From Occultella gossypii (GTDB lineage: Bacteria; Actinomycetota; Actinomycetes; Actinomycetales; Beutenbergiaceae): a stretch of 64,000 nucleotides of DNA. The stretch's first letter is position 1, and each line of letters starts with the position of its first letter. This document shows, piece after piece, positions 7,607 through 16,126 of this stretch. The stretch lies in contig NZ_JAGSHT010000013.1 of assembly GCF_019947135.1 (NCBI RefSeq), forward strand, positions 124,001 through 188,000, written 5' to 3'. Under the pieces are notes generated by a model. The model saw only the letters and a program-made list of their open reading frames with translations. It ran no database searches and was not told where the DNA came from. The position numbers were made by a program, and so were the translations under genes.

Positions 7607-8803
7607 ATGTCGCTCTACGTGAAGGCTCTCGAGGAGATGCGAGACCTGCTCGCCTCCCAGAAGGCCGAGATCATCAACGCCGCGCTCCGCGAGAAGCGCG
7701 CGCTCACCCCCGACGACCAGTCGAAGTCGGACAACCTGGACACCGCCCTGGTGGACGCCGACAAGCGCCTCCAGGCCGCTCGGCAGCACGAGCAGCGCGA
7801 GGCCGACATCGAGGCGTCCCTGACCCAGGGTCGCAAGGGCGCCGGCACCGAGGAGCGGTCGGACTTCGACAAGTTCATCCGCGAGTCGCGTGCGGGTGAC
7901 GGCTTCGACCTGCAGTTCCGGGCGAGCGACATCGAGCGCCGGGCCATGTCCGCCACGGGCGGCACCGGCAAGGCGTCGGTGGCGTCCACCCTCTGGGAGT
8001 ACGCGGTCGAGGCGTCGGAGATCCTCGCCTACGCGCAGGTGATGTCGACCGCGGACGGGAACACCATCCCGATGCCGAAGGCCACGGTTCACGCCGAGCC
8101 CGGCGCGACCGACATCCCGGCCAACGACCCGATCCCGGAGGACGACTCCACGATCACCACGGTGGACCTGTCGGTCGCCAAGCGCGGCTACCTCACCTTC
8201 GTGCCGAACGAGCTCCTGCAGGACGCCACGTTCGACGTCGAGGGCTACATCGCCCGCAACGCCGGCCGAGCCCTGGGGCTCAACGTGGCGCAGGCCGCGG
8301 TGGCCGCCGCGATCGCCGGCTTCACCACGCAGGGTGCGGTGACCCCGGCGGGCGTGCTGACGGGCCTCGGCGCCCAGAACGAGGTGGGTCAGGGCTCCGA
8401 CCTCCTGGTGGACCTGTTCCACTCGGTGATCGCGCCGTACCGCACCTCGGCGTCGGCCGCGTGGGGCGTGGCGGACCTGACCGCCGCGGTCCTCCGCAAG
8501 CTCAAGACGAGCACGGGTGACCTGGTGTGGCAGGACGGCCTCACGGCGGGCAACCCGAGCGTCGTGCTCGGCAAGCCGGTCTTCATCGCCCCCGGCTTCG
8601 ACACCTTCGCGGCGTCGAAGAAGCCGATCTTCTTCGGCGACTGGCAGGCGCTGGTGGTCCGCATCGCGGGCGGCCTGCGGTTCGAGCGCTCGGCCGAGGC
8701 CGGGTTCAAGAACGACCAGACCGCGTTCAAGGCGATCGTGCGCCGCGGTGCGGTCGCGCTCGACCCGAACGCCGTCAAGTTCCTGGCGACCCCCGCCGTC
8801 TGA
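7607..8803 (+). CDS. Major capsid protein (HK97 fold)
   Basis: 398 residues. The first ~100 form a charged coiled coil (MSLYVKALEEMRDLLASQK...), the delta domain that acts as internal scaffold and is removed by the protease. The mature part starts around residues 105-125 and has the usual layout: an N-arm, then VDLSVAKRGYLTFVPNELLQD, a VGQGSDLLVDLFHSV spine helix and a C-terminal FRFER-like beta stretch (GGLRFERSAEAGFKNDQ). An AGGAAGGGGACC ribosome-binding site precedes ATG 7607. No separate scaffold gene is present, consistent with the fused delta domain. Confidence 0.93.
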   Translation: MSLYVKALEEMRDLLASQKAEIINAALREKRALTPDDQSKSDNLDTALVDADKRLQAARQHEQREADIEASLTQGRKGAGTEERSDFDKFIRESRAGDGFDLQFRASDIERRAMSATGGTGKASVASTLWEYAVEASEILAYAQVMSTADGNTIPMPKATVHAEPGATDIPANDPIPEDDSTITTVDLSVAKRGYLTFVPNELLQDATFDVEGYIARNAGRALGLNVAQAAVAAAIAGFTTQGAVTPAGVLTGLGAQNEVGQGSDLLVDLFHSVIAPYRTSASAAWGVADLTAAVLRKLKTSTGDLVWQDGLTAGNPSVVLGKPVFIAPGFDTFAASKKPIFFGDWQALVVRIAGGLRFERSAEAGFKNDQTAFKAIVRRGAVALDPNAVKFLATPAV

Positions 8804-8870
8804 CCGAACGGAGCGGGGCGGCCCCGCGTCGCCCCGCTCCCTCGGTCTCGTCACCGCTTCGGAGGTAGTC

Positions 8871-9092
8871 ATGAAGGTTCGCATCAAGGTTCGTCCGACC
8901 GGTTCGGTCAACGGCCACCCGTGGCCCGCTGTCGGCGAGGTCATCGACCTGGCCGACGTGTCCGCGCTCGGCATGATCGAGGCCGGTCAGGTCGAGGTGG
9001 TCACGGAGCGCGCGGCGAAGGTCGAGACTCGTCCTGCAAAGGACACCGCCGCCGCCGAGACCCGCATCCGCACGCGCCGCCGGAAGGTCTGA
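8871..9092 (+). CDS. Small head-associated phage protein
   Basis: 73 residues, starting MKVRIKVRPTGSVNGHPWPAVGEVIDLAD. A short beta-rich domain followed by a basic tail (TRIRTRRRKV). Proteins of this size and position, just after the capsid gene, are common in actinophages and are thought to be head-tail joining or capsid-associated factors. The start has GGAGG 5 bases upstream. The exact role is not known. Confidence 0.6.
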   Translation: MKVRIKVRPTGSVNGHPWPAVGEVIDLADVSALGMIEAGQVEVVTERAAKVETRPAKDTAAAETRIRTRRRKV

Positions 9093-9094
9093 CC

Positions 9095-9445
9095 GTGGCC
9101 GTCACGGTCGCCCAACTGCTCGCGCGGGTCGGCGCCGAGGCGTCCGAGACGGCCGAGGCGTCCCGCATCCTCCTGCTCACCGAGCAGATGGTCGGGGACT
9201 ACATCACTGAGCACACACCCGACCCGGACACGCCGCTGGTCATCCCCCCGGTCGTCCTCGATGAGGCCGTGTTCCGGTGCGCGGTGGACCTGTGGAACAA
9301 GACTCAGGCGCCCAACGGTGTGCTGATGACGACGTTCGACGACGGCGGCGACGGGTCGGCGGTGGCGCTGCGCGTGTCGTCCGATCCGCTGCACGCCGCA
9401 CGTGTGTTCCTGGCGCCCTACGTCCCCCCGCTGGGGTTCGCGTGA
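9095..9445 (+). CDS. Head-tail connector protein (gp6-like)
   Basis: 116 residues from GTG 9095, three bases after the preceding stop. Helical N-terminus (VAQLLARVGAEASE..) and a DEAVFRCAVDLWNKTQAPNG segment resemble phage head-tail adaptor proteins that bind under the portal. Genome position between capsid and tail-terminator genes supports this. It is coupled to the next gene by a GTGA overlap. Confidence 0.65.
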   Translation: MAVTVAQLLARVGAEASETAEASRILLLTEQMVGDYITEHTPDPDTPLVIPPVVLDEAVFRCAVDLWNKTQAPNGVLMTTFDDGGDGSAVALRVSSDPLHAARVFLAPYVPPLGFA

Positions 9446-9828
9446 ACGCGGTCACGGCCGCGGCCAACGCGCTCGCTGACGCTCTCACGGCGGCCGGGCT
9501 CAAGACCTACGGCGAGGTGCCCGAGAAGGCGTCCGCGCCGTTCCGGTACGTCCTCATCGGCGGTGTTGTCACGGGCCAGTCTCTCGGCTCCTGGCTGGCG
9601 GTCCTGCGCGTCGTGTGCGTGGCGAAGCCGGGGACGAACGCCGTGACGTCCGAGCGGGTCATGGACATGGCCGTCGGCGTGATCAACGCGACCGCCGACC
9701 TCGACGGCTACGAGGTGGCAGCCGACGCCGTTGATGAGCCGGCTGAGTTTCAGATCAACGGGCAGCCCACCCTTGCGGCTGCCGTCAACGTCACCGCACG
9801 CCTCTCGCGTGCTCAGATGAAGGGCTGA
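9442..9828 (+). CDS. Tail terminator/minor tail protein candidate
   Basis: 128 residues from GTG 9442. The N-terminal helix (ALADALTAAGLKTYGEVPEKASAPFRYVLIGG) and the beta pattern with a late conserved FQINGQPTLAAAVNVTAR strand match tail-terminator or tail-completion proteins that cap the tail tube before head joining. It lies directly upstream of the tail-tube gene, as is usual. Assignment rests on pattern and position, not on a catalytic motif. Confidence 0.6.
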   Translation: MNAVTAAANALADALTAAGLKTYGEVPEKASAPFRYVLIGGVVTGQSLGSWLAVLRVVCVAKPGTNAVTSERVMDMAVGVINATADLDGYEVAADAVDEPAEFQINGQPTLAAAVNVTARLSRAQMKG

Positions 9829-9830
9829 CC

Positions 9831-10238
9831 ATGGCAACCACGAGGATCAACGGCCGGGACCTGGTGGTCCTGATCGACTCCATCGACCGATCCGACGAGA
9901 CGACGTCCGTGACGTTCGGGTACGGCACGCGGCAGACGTTCACCGACATGCGGGGTTCGATCCCGAAGCGGTTGGACATGACCATCCTGCAGGATCTTGC
10001 GACGGGCTCGCTGTACAAGCTGGCGATGGCCGGCGGCGGTGCCCAGGTGACGGGCGTGCTCAAGCCGCTCGGCAACGCCGCACCCTCCGTGACACAGCCG
10101 CACTACTCGTTCAACGTCACGCCGTCCGGCCCGACCGGCGACGCCTACATCGGTGGCGACGCGGCGGAGGACGGGTCGCAGACGCTGACCGTCGAGGTGC
10201 AGTGGCTGATCACCGACTGGCTCGAGGTGACGGCGTGA
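9831..10238 (+). CDS. Major tail (tube) protein candidate
   Basis: 135 residues, two bases after the previous gene. A compact beta-rich protein (MATTRINGRDLVVLIDSID, FGYGTRQTFTDMRGS, LTVEVQWLITDWLEVTA) right before the chaperone pair, the standard place of the tail-tube subunit in siphoviruses. It is short for the family but within range. The alternative is a small tail-completion protein, but no other tube candidate exists in the module. Confidence 0.65.
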   Translation: MATTRINGRDLVVLIDSIDRSDETTSVTFGYGTRQTFTDMRGSIPKRLDMTILQDLATGSLYKLAMAGGGAQVTGVLKPLGNAAPSVTQPHYSFNVTPSGPTGDAYIGGDAAEDGSQTLTVEVQWLITDWLEVTA

Positions 10239-10510
10239 GCGAGCCGCAGTCGACCTCCACCGCGCTGGAGTTCTACGAGTCCGTGACGGGCGAGGAGCGC
10301 GGCCTGGTGAACCGGGCGTTCGGCAACCCGCTGGCGCACATGGCGAAGGCCGACCCGGAGACGTGGGTTGAGGCGCTCGTGTTCCTCGACCTGCACCGGC
10401 AGCGCGAGCCCGACCCGAAGGCGCGCGCGTCGGCGCTGACCGTCGGCGAGTTGCAGTCGTGGTTCGCCGAGAAGCCCGCCGAAGGTGGCGATGCCGCGGG
10501 GGAAGCCTAA
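10235..10510 (+). CDS. Tail assembly chaperone, upstream frame (gpG-like)
   Basis: 91 residues from GTG 10235. It precedes the tape-measure region, and helical, charged composition fits the G protein of siphovirus chaperone pairs. Its 3' end carries GCG GGG GAA GCC TAA. The run of five G at 10498-10502 allows a -1 slip just before the stop, which leads into the downstream frame ending at 10665. The pair would give G and G-T products that bind the tape measure during tail assembly. Confidence 0.7.
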   Translation: MSEPQSTSTALEFYESVTGEERGLVNRAFGNPLAHMAKADPETWVEALVFLDLHRQREPDPKARASALTVGELQSWFAEKPAEGGDAAGEA

Positions 10511-10665
10511 GAGAGGATGCGCGCGGGATGGCCCGGTGGTGTCTGACCACGGACCAGCCGGTCGCGTCCTGGATGGTGCTCACCGAGTTGGAGCGCCGTG
10601 AGTTCTACGACGAGGCAGTGAAGATGAACCGCCGGATCCGGGAGGGGGCCCGTCATGCCCGCTGA
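10498..10665 (+). CDS. Tail assembly chaperone, -1 frame extension (gpT-like)
   Basis: This frame continues after a -1 shift at GGGGGAA (10498-10504). It reads GSLREDARGMARWCLTTDQPV.. then LELERREFYDEAV-type helix and ends in MNRRIREGARHAR. T-type extensions usually contain a Trp followed by a helix that ends with Arg-rich residues, as here. ATG 10528 could alternatively start a free 45-residue protein, but it has only a weak site upstream. The frame offset matches the -1 rule for these genes. Confidence 0.55.
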   Translation, partial: GGSLREDARGMARWCLTTDQPVASWMVLTELERREFYDEAVKMNRRIREGARHAR

Positions 10666-11164
10666 GGTTCGATTCGAGGGCGGGGAGTCTCTGGACGCCC
10701 TGGCCCGCGTGATGCGCAAGGTCGGCGACGGCAAGGACATCAAGAAGCGCCTCGCTGCCGCCCTGCGCGAGGCCGGGCAGCCCGTCACGGACGACATGCG
10801 GTCGACCCTGGCGTCGAAGCTCCCGAAGCGCGGTGGGGCATCCCGGGCGCTCACCAGTAAGAAGCGGCTGTTCGCGGTCCGCAACCGACTGACGAGCGCG
10901 GAATCCCAGGGAGCCGGGATCAAGATCGTCTCGACCGAGAAGAAGCACGACTACGCCTCGCTCGAGAAGGGCACGCTGCGGCACCCGATATACCCGGGTC
11001 GCCGGCCACGCCGCTCGTGGCGCTGGGAAGAGCAGAAGGTCCCAACCAAGGATCTACTCGCTGACGTCATCGCCGATCACGAGTCCGACTTCCTCGAGGC
11101 TGCTGCTGACGCGATGTTGCAAGCTGCCCGCGAGATCGAGCAGACGCTGAACAGGGAGGTCTGA
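10655..11164 (+). CDS. HK97 gp10-like tail completion protein
   Basis: 169 residues. The pattern LARVMRKVGDGKDIKKRLAAALREAGQPVTDDMRSTL, the KRLFAVRNRL strand and the Y-ASLEKGTLRHPIYPG segment are typical of HK97 gp10-like proteins that join tail and neck. C-terminal helices follow. It sits between chaperones and tape measure rather than before the tail-tube gene, an unusual order for the family. Its stop shares bases with the tape-measure start (TGATG). Confidence 0.7.
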   Translation: MPAEVRFEGGESLDALARVMRKVGDGKDIKKRLAAALREAGQPVTDDMRSTLASKLPKRGGASRALTSKKRLFAVRNRLTSAESQGAGIKIVSTEKKHDYASLEKGTLRHPIYPGRRPRRSWRWEEQKVPTKDLLADVIADHESDFLEAAADAMLQAAREIEQTLNREV

Positions 11165-12204
11165 TGACTGCCGCTGTCGAGTTCACCGTCATCGGCACTG
11201 ACAAGGCGTCGTCCACCTTCGACGAGGTCGCCACCTCTGCCGAGCGGGCGTCGGACTCGATCGAGCAGTCCTCGCGCAGTGCGACGGCGAGCATGGACGG
11301 CATGTCCGAGGGCGCGGGCACCCTCGCAACCCTGGGCGCTCAGGCCGGTGGCGCGCTGATGGGGCTCGGCGATACGGTCGGCGGCCCGTTCGGTGCGGCC
11401 ATGCAGGTGGGTGGCGCGGCGCTGACGACGGCTGCCGACGCGGGCGACCTGTTCGAGGCGGCGATGGTCGGCGGTAAGGCCGCGGTGGACGCGGTCAAGA
11501 ACTCCGCGATCGCGCAGAAGGTCGCTCTCGTCGCGGGCACGATCGCCACGGGTGCGGCCACGGCTGCTCAGTGGGCGTGGAACGTGGCGATGAGCGCGAA
11601 CCCGATCGCCCTGATCATCATCGGCATCGTGGCCCTGATCGCCATCGTCGTGCTGCTGGTCAAGAACTGGGACACGGTGAAGGCTGCGGGTGCGGCTGCG
11701 TGGAACTGGATCAAGGGTGTGTGGGCGTCGGCGTCGGGATGGATGAACACCAACGTCGTGCGACCCATCGCGGGCTTCTTCTCCGGCCTCTGGGACGACG
11801 TGAAGAGTGTCTGGAACGGCGCGACGTCCTTCTTCGAGGGCATCGGCTCCGGCATCAAGAGCGCCTTCCGGTCCGCGTTCAACTCGGTCGCCGGCTTCTG
11901 GAACAACTCGGTCGGGGCTGTCGGGTTCACCGTGCCGGACTGGATCCCCGGCGTCGGTGGCCGGTCGTTCTCCGTCCCGAACATCCCCATGCTGGCCCGC
12001 GGTGGCGACATCGCCCGCGGCGGCTGGGCCGTCGTCGGTGAGCGGGGCCCTGAGGTCGTGAGCCTGCCGACCGGGTCTCGGGTGCACCCCAACGGCACCG
12101 GCCCTGGTGGCGTCCAGATCATCGTCAACCCGCAGCCCGGCATGTCCGAGGAGGCCATTGGAGCATCGGCGGCTCGGCAGTTGACGTTCGCGATGCAGGG
12201 ATGA
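11164..12204 (+). CDS. Short tail tape measure protein
   Basis: 346 residues. Tape measures span the tail lumen and set its length. Seen here: an Ala/Ser-rich helical N-terminus, a hydrophobic segment about 135-162 (ANPIALIIIGIVALIAIVVLLV), Trp-rich amphipathic repeats (WNWIKGVW, GLWDDVKSVWNG), and the common C-terminal signature MLARGGDIARGGWAVVGERGPEVVSLPTGSRVHPN. Family members are usually 600-2000 residues, so this is one of the shortest expected. At about 1.5 angstrom per residue the tail would be near 50 nm. Confidence 0.8.
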   Translation: MTAAVEFTVIGTDKASSTFDEVATSAERASDSIEQSSRSATASMDGMSEGAGTLATLGAQAGGALMGLGDTVGGPFGAAMQVGGAALTTAADAGDLFEAAMVGGKAAVDAVKNSAIAQKVALVAGTIATGAATAAQWAWNVAMSANPIALIIIGIVALIAIVVLLVKNWDTVKAAGAAAWNWIKGVWASASGWMNTNVVRPIAGFFSGLWDDVKSVWNGATSFFEGIGSGIKSAFRSAFNSVAGFWNNSVGAVGFTVPDWIPGVGGRSFSVPNIPMLARGGDIARGGWAVVGERGPEVVSLPTGSRVHPNGTGPGGVQIIVNPQPGMSEEAIGASAARQLTFAMQG

Positions 12205-12217
12205 GAGGGAACGCCTG

Positions 12218-13069
12218 ATGGCTTTCGTGCCGAAGACGGACTGGGTGAACGACTCGCCCCCGGGTTTCGAAGCGGACGAGATGATCCGCATGCAGATCGG
12301 GATCGCTGACGCTTCTGCCGATGCAGCGTCCGCCCAACTGGCCGCGGCACAAGCCACGCTGGACGCCTCGACGGCCCTGACGACCGCCGAGACGCTCAGC
12401 TCCTCCGGCCTGATCCGTGGCGTCAGCGGTCGCAACTACCGGCTCGTGTCATGTGCGCTCCGCAACCCAGGCGGGACGACGTGGGGCGTGATCTCCGACG
12501 CCACCCACACCTCAACAGGCGTGGCCTCCGTGGAGACGATGGCCGACCGGGTCCGCGTGCACTACGACTTCACGGGGCTGCGGGTGTCGTCGCTCCAGGC
12601 GACCACCGACGAAACCATCACCGAGCACGGCATCACCGCCGGCGCCTCGGTCGGCGTGAGTTACGCCGACATCTACCTGTACCGCGCGGGTGAAGGGATC
12701 GGCGACTACGTCGTCTACACCGCCGGCGCGTGGTCCTCGTTCGCTGGGGTGTTCACGATCCTGGACTACGGCGTCTTCGGCCCTGGCGTCTTGCAGCTGA
12801 CGCACCAGTCCGTGGGCGAGTCGACCAACCCGATCGGCGGCGCCACCGCCCGTGACCCGCAGTGGCGGGTGGGGGTGGCGTCGATGTCGCAGACGCTGAC
12901 CCAGGTGCAGTTCATGAACCTCGGCGCAGCCACCATGGCGGGCGCGGCGGTCAACACGATGAAGGCGTGGGTGTGGCGGGGTGGGCGCACGCAGAAGACC
13001 CCGATTGACCCGGCCACGGTGAACATGGCGGGCGGCAACCTGTGGGTCACCGGCCTAATCGAGGTCTGA
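12218..13069 (+). CDS. Tail-associated structural protein
   Basis: 283 residues. The N-terminus (FVPKTDWVNDSPPGFEADEMIRMQIGIADA) resembles the attachment segment that opens many phage fibre and baseplate proteins. The rest is beta-rich (YRLVSCALRNPGGTTWGV, VHYDFTGLRVSSLQAT, QWRVGVASMSQTLTQVQFMNLG) without enzymatic motifs. Its location between tape measure and distal tail protein suggests a tail-tip or fibre component. A GAGAGGGAACGCC site precedes ATG 12218. Confidence 0.55.
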   Translation: MAFVPKTDWVNDSPPGFEADEMIRMQIGIADASADAASAQLAAAQATLDASTALTTAETLSSSGLIRGVSGRNYRLVSCALRNPGGTTWGVISDATHTSTGVASVETMADRVRVHYDFTGLRVSSLQATTDETITEHGITAGASVGVSYADIYLYRAGEGIGDYVVYTAGAWSSFAGVFTILDYGVFGPGVLQLTHQSVGESTNPIGGATARDPQWRVGVASMSQTLTQVQFMNLGAATMAGAAVNTMKAWVWRGGRTQKTPIDPATVNMAGGNLWVTGLIEV

Positions 13070-13231
13070 CGCCACGACCGCGTGGAACTCGTGAGCGCAC
13101 AGGCACGCCTCGGCGTAGCCGGACGGGTTCACACCCCAGTCGCTGGCTCGGCATACGGCCCGGAACCTGAACCGACGGGCCAGCCACGACGGCCGCTCTC
13201 GGGGGTGCTGGCACTCAGGGCACAGGTCCAT
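13055..13231 (-). CDS. 58-residue Cys-rich protein on the opposite strand (moron candidate)
   Basis: An ORF in an otherwise empty 249-bp gap, antisense to the tail operon. It starts MDLCPECQHP and ends CLCAHEFHAVVASDLD, giving CPEC plus a downstream Cys and a CxC-His group that together could hold zinc. It overlaps the last 15 bases of the preceding gene convergently. Small CPEC..C-C-H proteins occur widely in actinophages. No strong ribosome-binding site is seen in front of the start, so translation is not certain. Confidence 0.45.
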   Translation of the reverse strand: MDLCPECQHPRERPSWLARRFRFRAVCRASDWGVNPSGYAEACLCAHEFHAVVASDLD

Positions 13232-13318
13232 GCCTCATCAGTACAACGGGCCAGGCGTGCCGCGGGCGTGATTGACGTTTCCGTTACCCAATCGTGAGCA
13301 TGGAGAGGGGAACGCCCC

Positions 13319-14260
13319 GTGTACCTCGGCCCTGAGAACTACCTTGGCACCACCGCCTACCTCGGGCCGGATGGCGACGTCGCCCCGACCTTCCCGCTCG
13401 GCACGCTCGCGGTGACGGTCGATGGCGTCACGTTCTTCGGGTCGGTCGCCGATGGTGACTGGTCCGTGCAGGAGGAGGGTATCGAGGGCTGGTTCGATGG
13501 CGCACCGGTGCGGTCGGACGCCCCGGACCGGCCGGGCCAGCATGGGCAGTTCGGGCTCCCCGCTTACCGCGGTGGGCGCACGGTCGGGCTGTCGGTGCAG
13601 TGCGAGACCCGCAGCGACCTCGACATCGGCGCCGCGCGTCGTGTGGTCACGTCGATCCTGGCTGACGGCGAGTACGGGCTGCTGACCGTGGTCGAGCCGG
13701 ATGGGCACACCACGAGCGCCGCGGTCCGCCTGAACGGGCAGCCGCTGGTGCGGACCGATGGTTGGCGGTCCGCCACGGCGCAAATCGAACTGTTCGCCCC
13801 CGACCCGTACCGGTACGGCCCGAAGCGCCAGCACTACACCACGTTGCCCGAGCTCGTCGGCGGCCTGGAGTTCGACCTGTTCACCGACGGAACTGTGGAC
13901 ACCGGCTATCTCGAGTTCGGGGAGCAGGGCTCCACCGGCCGCGTCATCCTCACGAACGAGGGCACCGCCCCATACTTCCCGGACTTCGAGGTCCGTGGGC
14001 CGGCGCCGGGAGGGTTCACCTTGACGAACGTGGAGACCGGGCGGCAGATCGTGTCGTCGACTGTGATCCCCGCCGGCTCGACGCTCACCGTGCGGTCGGC
14101 GATCGGTGTGGCGACTCTCGACGGCGTCGACAGGTCCGGGCAGTTGGTCCGCCGCGAGTGGACCCCGGTACCCAAGCAGGGCTCATCCGAATGGGCGTTC
14201 TCCGCTCCGACGTTCACCGCCGCCGCGCTGGTCGCCTCCGTGCGTGATGCGTGGTGGTGA
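13319..14260 (+). CDS. Distal tail (Dit-like) protein
   Basis: 313 residues from GTG 13319 behind GAGAGGGGAA. N-terminal beta domain followed by WFDGAPVRSDAPDRPGQHGQF and a YRGGRTVGLSVQCET strand, then DPYRYGPKRQHY and a C-terminal domain with FPDFEVRGPAPGGFTLTN. This is the usual layout of siphovirus Dit or minor tail proteins that form the ring between tube and tail tip. The downstream Tal-like gene overlaps it by ten bases. Confidence 0.75.
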   Translation: MYLGPENYLGTTAYLGPDGDVAPTFPLGTLAVTVDGVTFFGSVADGDWSVQEEGIEGWFDGAPVRSDAPDRPGQHGQFGLPAYRGGRTVGLSVQCETRSDLDIGAARRVVTSILADGEYGLLTVVEPDGHTTSAAVRLNGQPLVRTDGWRSATAQIELFAPDPYRYGPKRQHYTTLPELVGGLEFDLFTDGTVDTGYLEFGEQGSTGRVILTNEGTAPYFPDFEVRGPAPGGFTLTNVETGRQIVSSTVIPAGSTLTVRSAIGVATLDGVDRSGQLVRREWTPVPKQGSSEWAFSAPTFTAAALVASVRDAWW

Positions 14261-15375
14261 CGGTGGAGATCCTCGCCGGGGAGATGGTCACCGGCCGCCG
14301 GCTAACCACGCTGCCGATCACGGCAGGTGGGTTCACGGCCGCGCTCGGGGCCAACGGTGAGGTGACGTGCACGATCCCGTTGCGCGACCGCGAGGTACGC
14401 ACACGGGTTGGCGAGTTCTTCGGCCAGCTCGAGCCGTGGCGTTCGTTCCTCGCCTGCCAGGTGGGTACGCAGATCGGCGAGGCTGGCCCGATCGTGGCGC
14501 ACGACTACGACGACACCACCGGCAACCTGACGGTCAAGGCGATCGGCCTGCGTGGCATGTTCGCCCATCGGCTCGCTGTCGACGCCACGGCCGCCGAGCC
14601 GCAGAAGACGAGCCTGTCCTACGGCCCTGGGTCGTTGGGCACTATCGGGAAGCGGCTCGTTCAGCGCTCGCTCGCGAACCCGGGCGGCACGCTGCCCATC
14701 GTCCTCCCGCCCGACGAGGGCGGAACCGACACACGCACCTACCCGGGTCACGAGCTGGTCAAGATCGACAAGGCTCTCGCCGACCTGTCCGACGTCGAGG
14801 GTGGCCCTGAGTTCTCGTTTGAGCCGCGCCTGACCTCCGACGGGAACGGCATCGAGTGGGTCATGCGCACCGGCATCACGGGCGACCCGCTGCTGCACCA
14901 GTCCGGCGATGACTGGCCGTGGGACCCGAGCGCCAGCGGTGGTGTCATGAGCCTCTCGGTCGGCCGAGACGCCTCCACCCGCACGAACTCGGTGTGGGTC
15001 ACCGGCATGGGCATGGACACGGCAATCCTGCTGTCTCGCGCGACCGGCGCGGACGAGTGGGCGCGCGGATACCCGCTGCTCGAGTCGACCTACTCGCACT
15101 CCACGGTGGGCAAGCAGGCGACGCTCGACCAGTCGCCGCCGGCCTACCGCGACCAGGGGTCCGCCCCGTGGACGACGTGGTCGCTGCAGGTCGCGCGGGA
15201 CACGTTCCCGACCCTTGGCGAGTACCGGCCGGGCGACTGGGCCGCGGTCCACATTGGCACCGACCACGCCTACCTGCAGGCTGGGGTGTACCGGTCCCGG
15301 ATCGTGTCCATCAAGGCGTCGGCTGGATCTGCTGTCGTCGACATCGAACTCCGACCGACTCTGGAAAGGCGCTGA
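14251..15375 (+). CDS. Tail tip protein (Tal/gp37-like minor tail protein)
   Basis: 374 residues. The GTG start at 14251 overlaps the Dit gene. ITAGGFTAALGANGEVTCTIPLRD and the DYDDTTGNLTVKAIGLRGMFAHRL strand pattern match tail-tip proteins homologous to the baseplate hub, which plug the tail and contact the cell envelope. C-terminal VARDTFPTLGEYRPGDWAAVHI and RIVSIKASAGSAVVDIELRP also fit. No lytic domain is fused. Confidence 0.7.
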   Translation: MVVTVEILAGEMVTGRRLTTLPITAGGFTAALGANGEVTCTIPLRDREVRTRVGEFFGQLEPWRSFLACQVGTQIGEAGPIVAHDYDDTTGNLTVKAIGLRGMFAHRLAVDATAAEPQKTSLSYGPGSLGTIGKRLVQRSLANPGGTLPIVLPPDEGGTDTRTYPGHELVKIDKALADLSDVEGGPEFSFEPRLTSDGNGIEWVMRTGITGDPLLHQSGDDWPWDPSASGGVMSLSVGRDASTRTNSVWVTGMGMDTAILLSRATGADEWARGYPLLESTYSHSTVGKQATLDQSPPAYRDQGSAPWTTWSLQVARDTFPTLGEYRPGDWAAVHIGTDHAYLQAGVYRSRIVSIKASAGSAVVDIELRPTLERR

Positions 15376-15376
15376 C

Positions 15377-16126
15377 GTGGCTGACGCTGACGGCTGGAAC
15401 GGTGGACGCCGCAACGACGAGTCCGGGTATGGGCGGCTGCTGAACATCATCCGTGCCCAGGAGGATCGGATCGCCGCGCTCGAGCGTGGCGCGCCGTTGC
15501 GGGCGGCCGGGATCGGCATGTCTCCCGAGGGGATGGTCATCGGGTCATCGCTCGGCGTGACGGGTGACCTCGACGTGTCGGGCGGCGCCGACTTCACCGG
15601 CGACACGACGATCGGCGGCACCCTCGGCGTCTCGGGCGATGCCACGTTCTCCGGGGACACGACGATCGGCGGGAACGCGGCCATCACCGGGACACTGTCC
15701 TTGCCCAACGGGATCATCGACAACGACGCACTGGCGAGCCCGGTCGAGTTCGACCGCTCGGGCGGCGGCTCGTCAGGCTTCGTGGTCCCCACCACCCGCA
15801 CCCTCGTTGCGTCCATCACCCTGGACGTGCCCGCGGGATATTCTCGCGCGATCGTGTTCGCGGTCGGATCCGCGTCGGCTCAGAACACCACGGCGGCACC
15901 GACCTACCTGTACGTGGGTGCGCAGATCGGCTCCGCGCTGTCGAACCTGACCTATGACCAGGCGCTGGCCAGTGGCCACGCGAACGCGACAGGGTCGGCG
16001 TCGCGTCTGCTGACCGGCCTATCGGGCGGGACTATCAGCGTGGCCACCTGCGTCTATGTCGACGCGGGACCCTGGACAGGTCCGAGCGTGGCGAACACTG
16101 ACGCGATCGCGATCTTCCTGCGCTAG
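15377..16126 (+). CDS. Tail fibre protein with repeated beta-helix units
   Basis: 249 residues from GTG 15377. A short coiled coil (RLLNIIRAQEDRIAALERG) is followed by tandem units of the form LxVSGDxxFxGDTTIGG at about 58-105, a repetitive triple-beta-helix pattern common in trimeric phage fibres. A globular C-terminal head follows. It is probably a receptor-binding or spacer fibre. Its stop overlaps the convergent minus-strand gene at 16123. Confidence 0.7.
   Translation: MADADGWNGGRRNDESGYGRLLNIIRAQEDRIAALERGAPLRAAGIGMSPEGMVIGSSLGVTGDLDVSGGADFTGDTTIGGTLGVSGDATFSGDTTIGGNAAITGTLSLPNGIIDNDALASPVEFDRSGGGSSGFVVPTTRTLVASITLDVPAGYSRAIVFAVGSASAQNTTAAPTYLYVGAQIGSALSNLTYDQALASGHANATGSASRLLTGLSGGTISVATCVYVDAGPWTGPSVANTDAIAIFLR

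Noticed and set aside
13082-13297. Plus-strand ORF of 71 residues in the gap before the Dit gene
   Set aside because: No ribosome-binding site and no family pattern; the minus-strand Cys-rich ORF explains the same DNA better.
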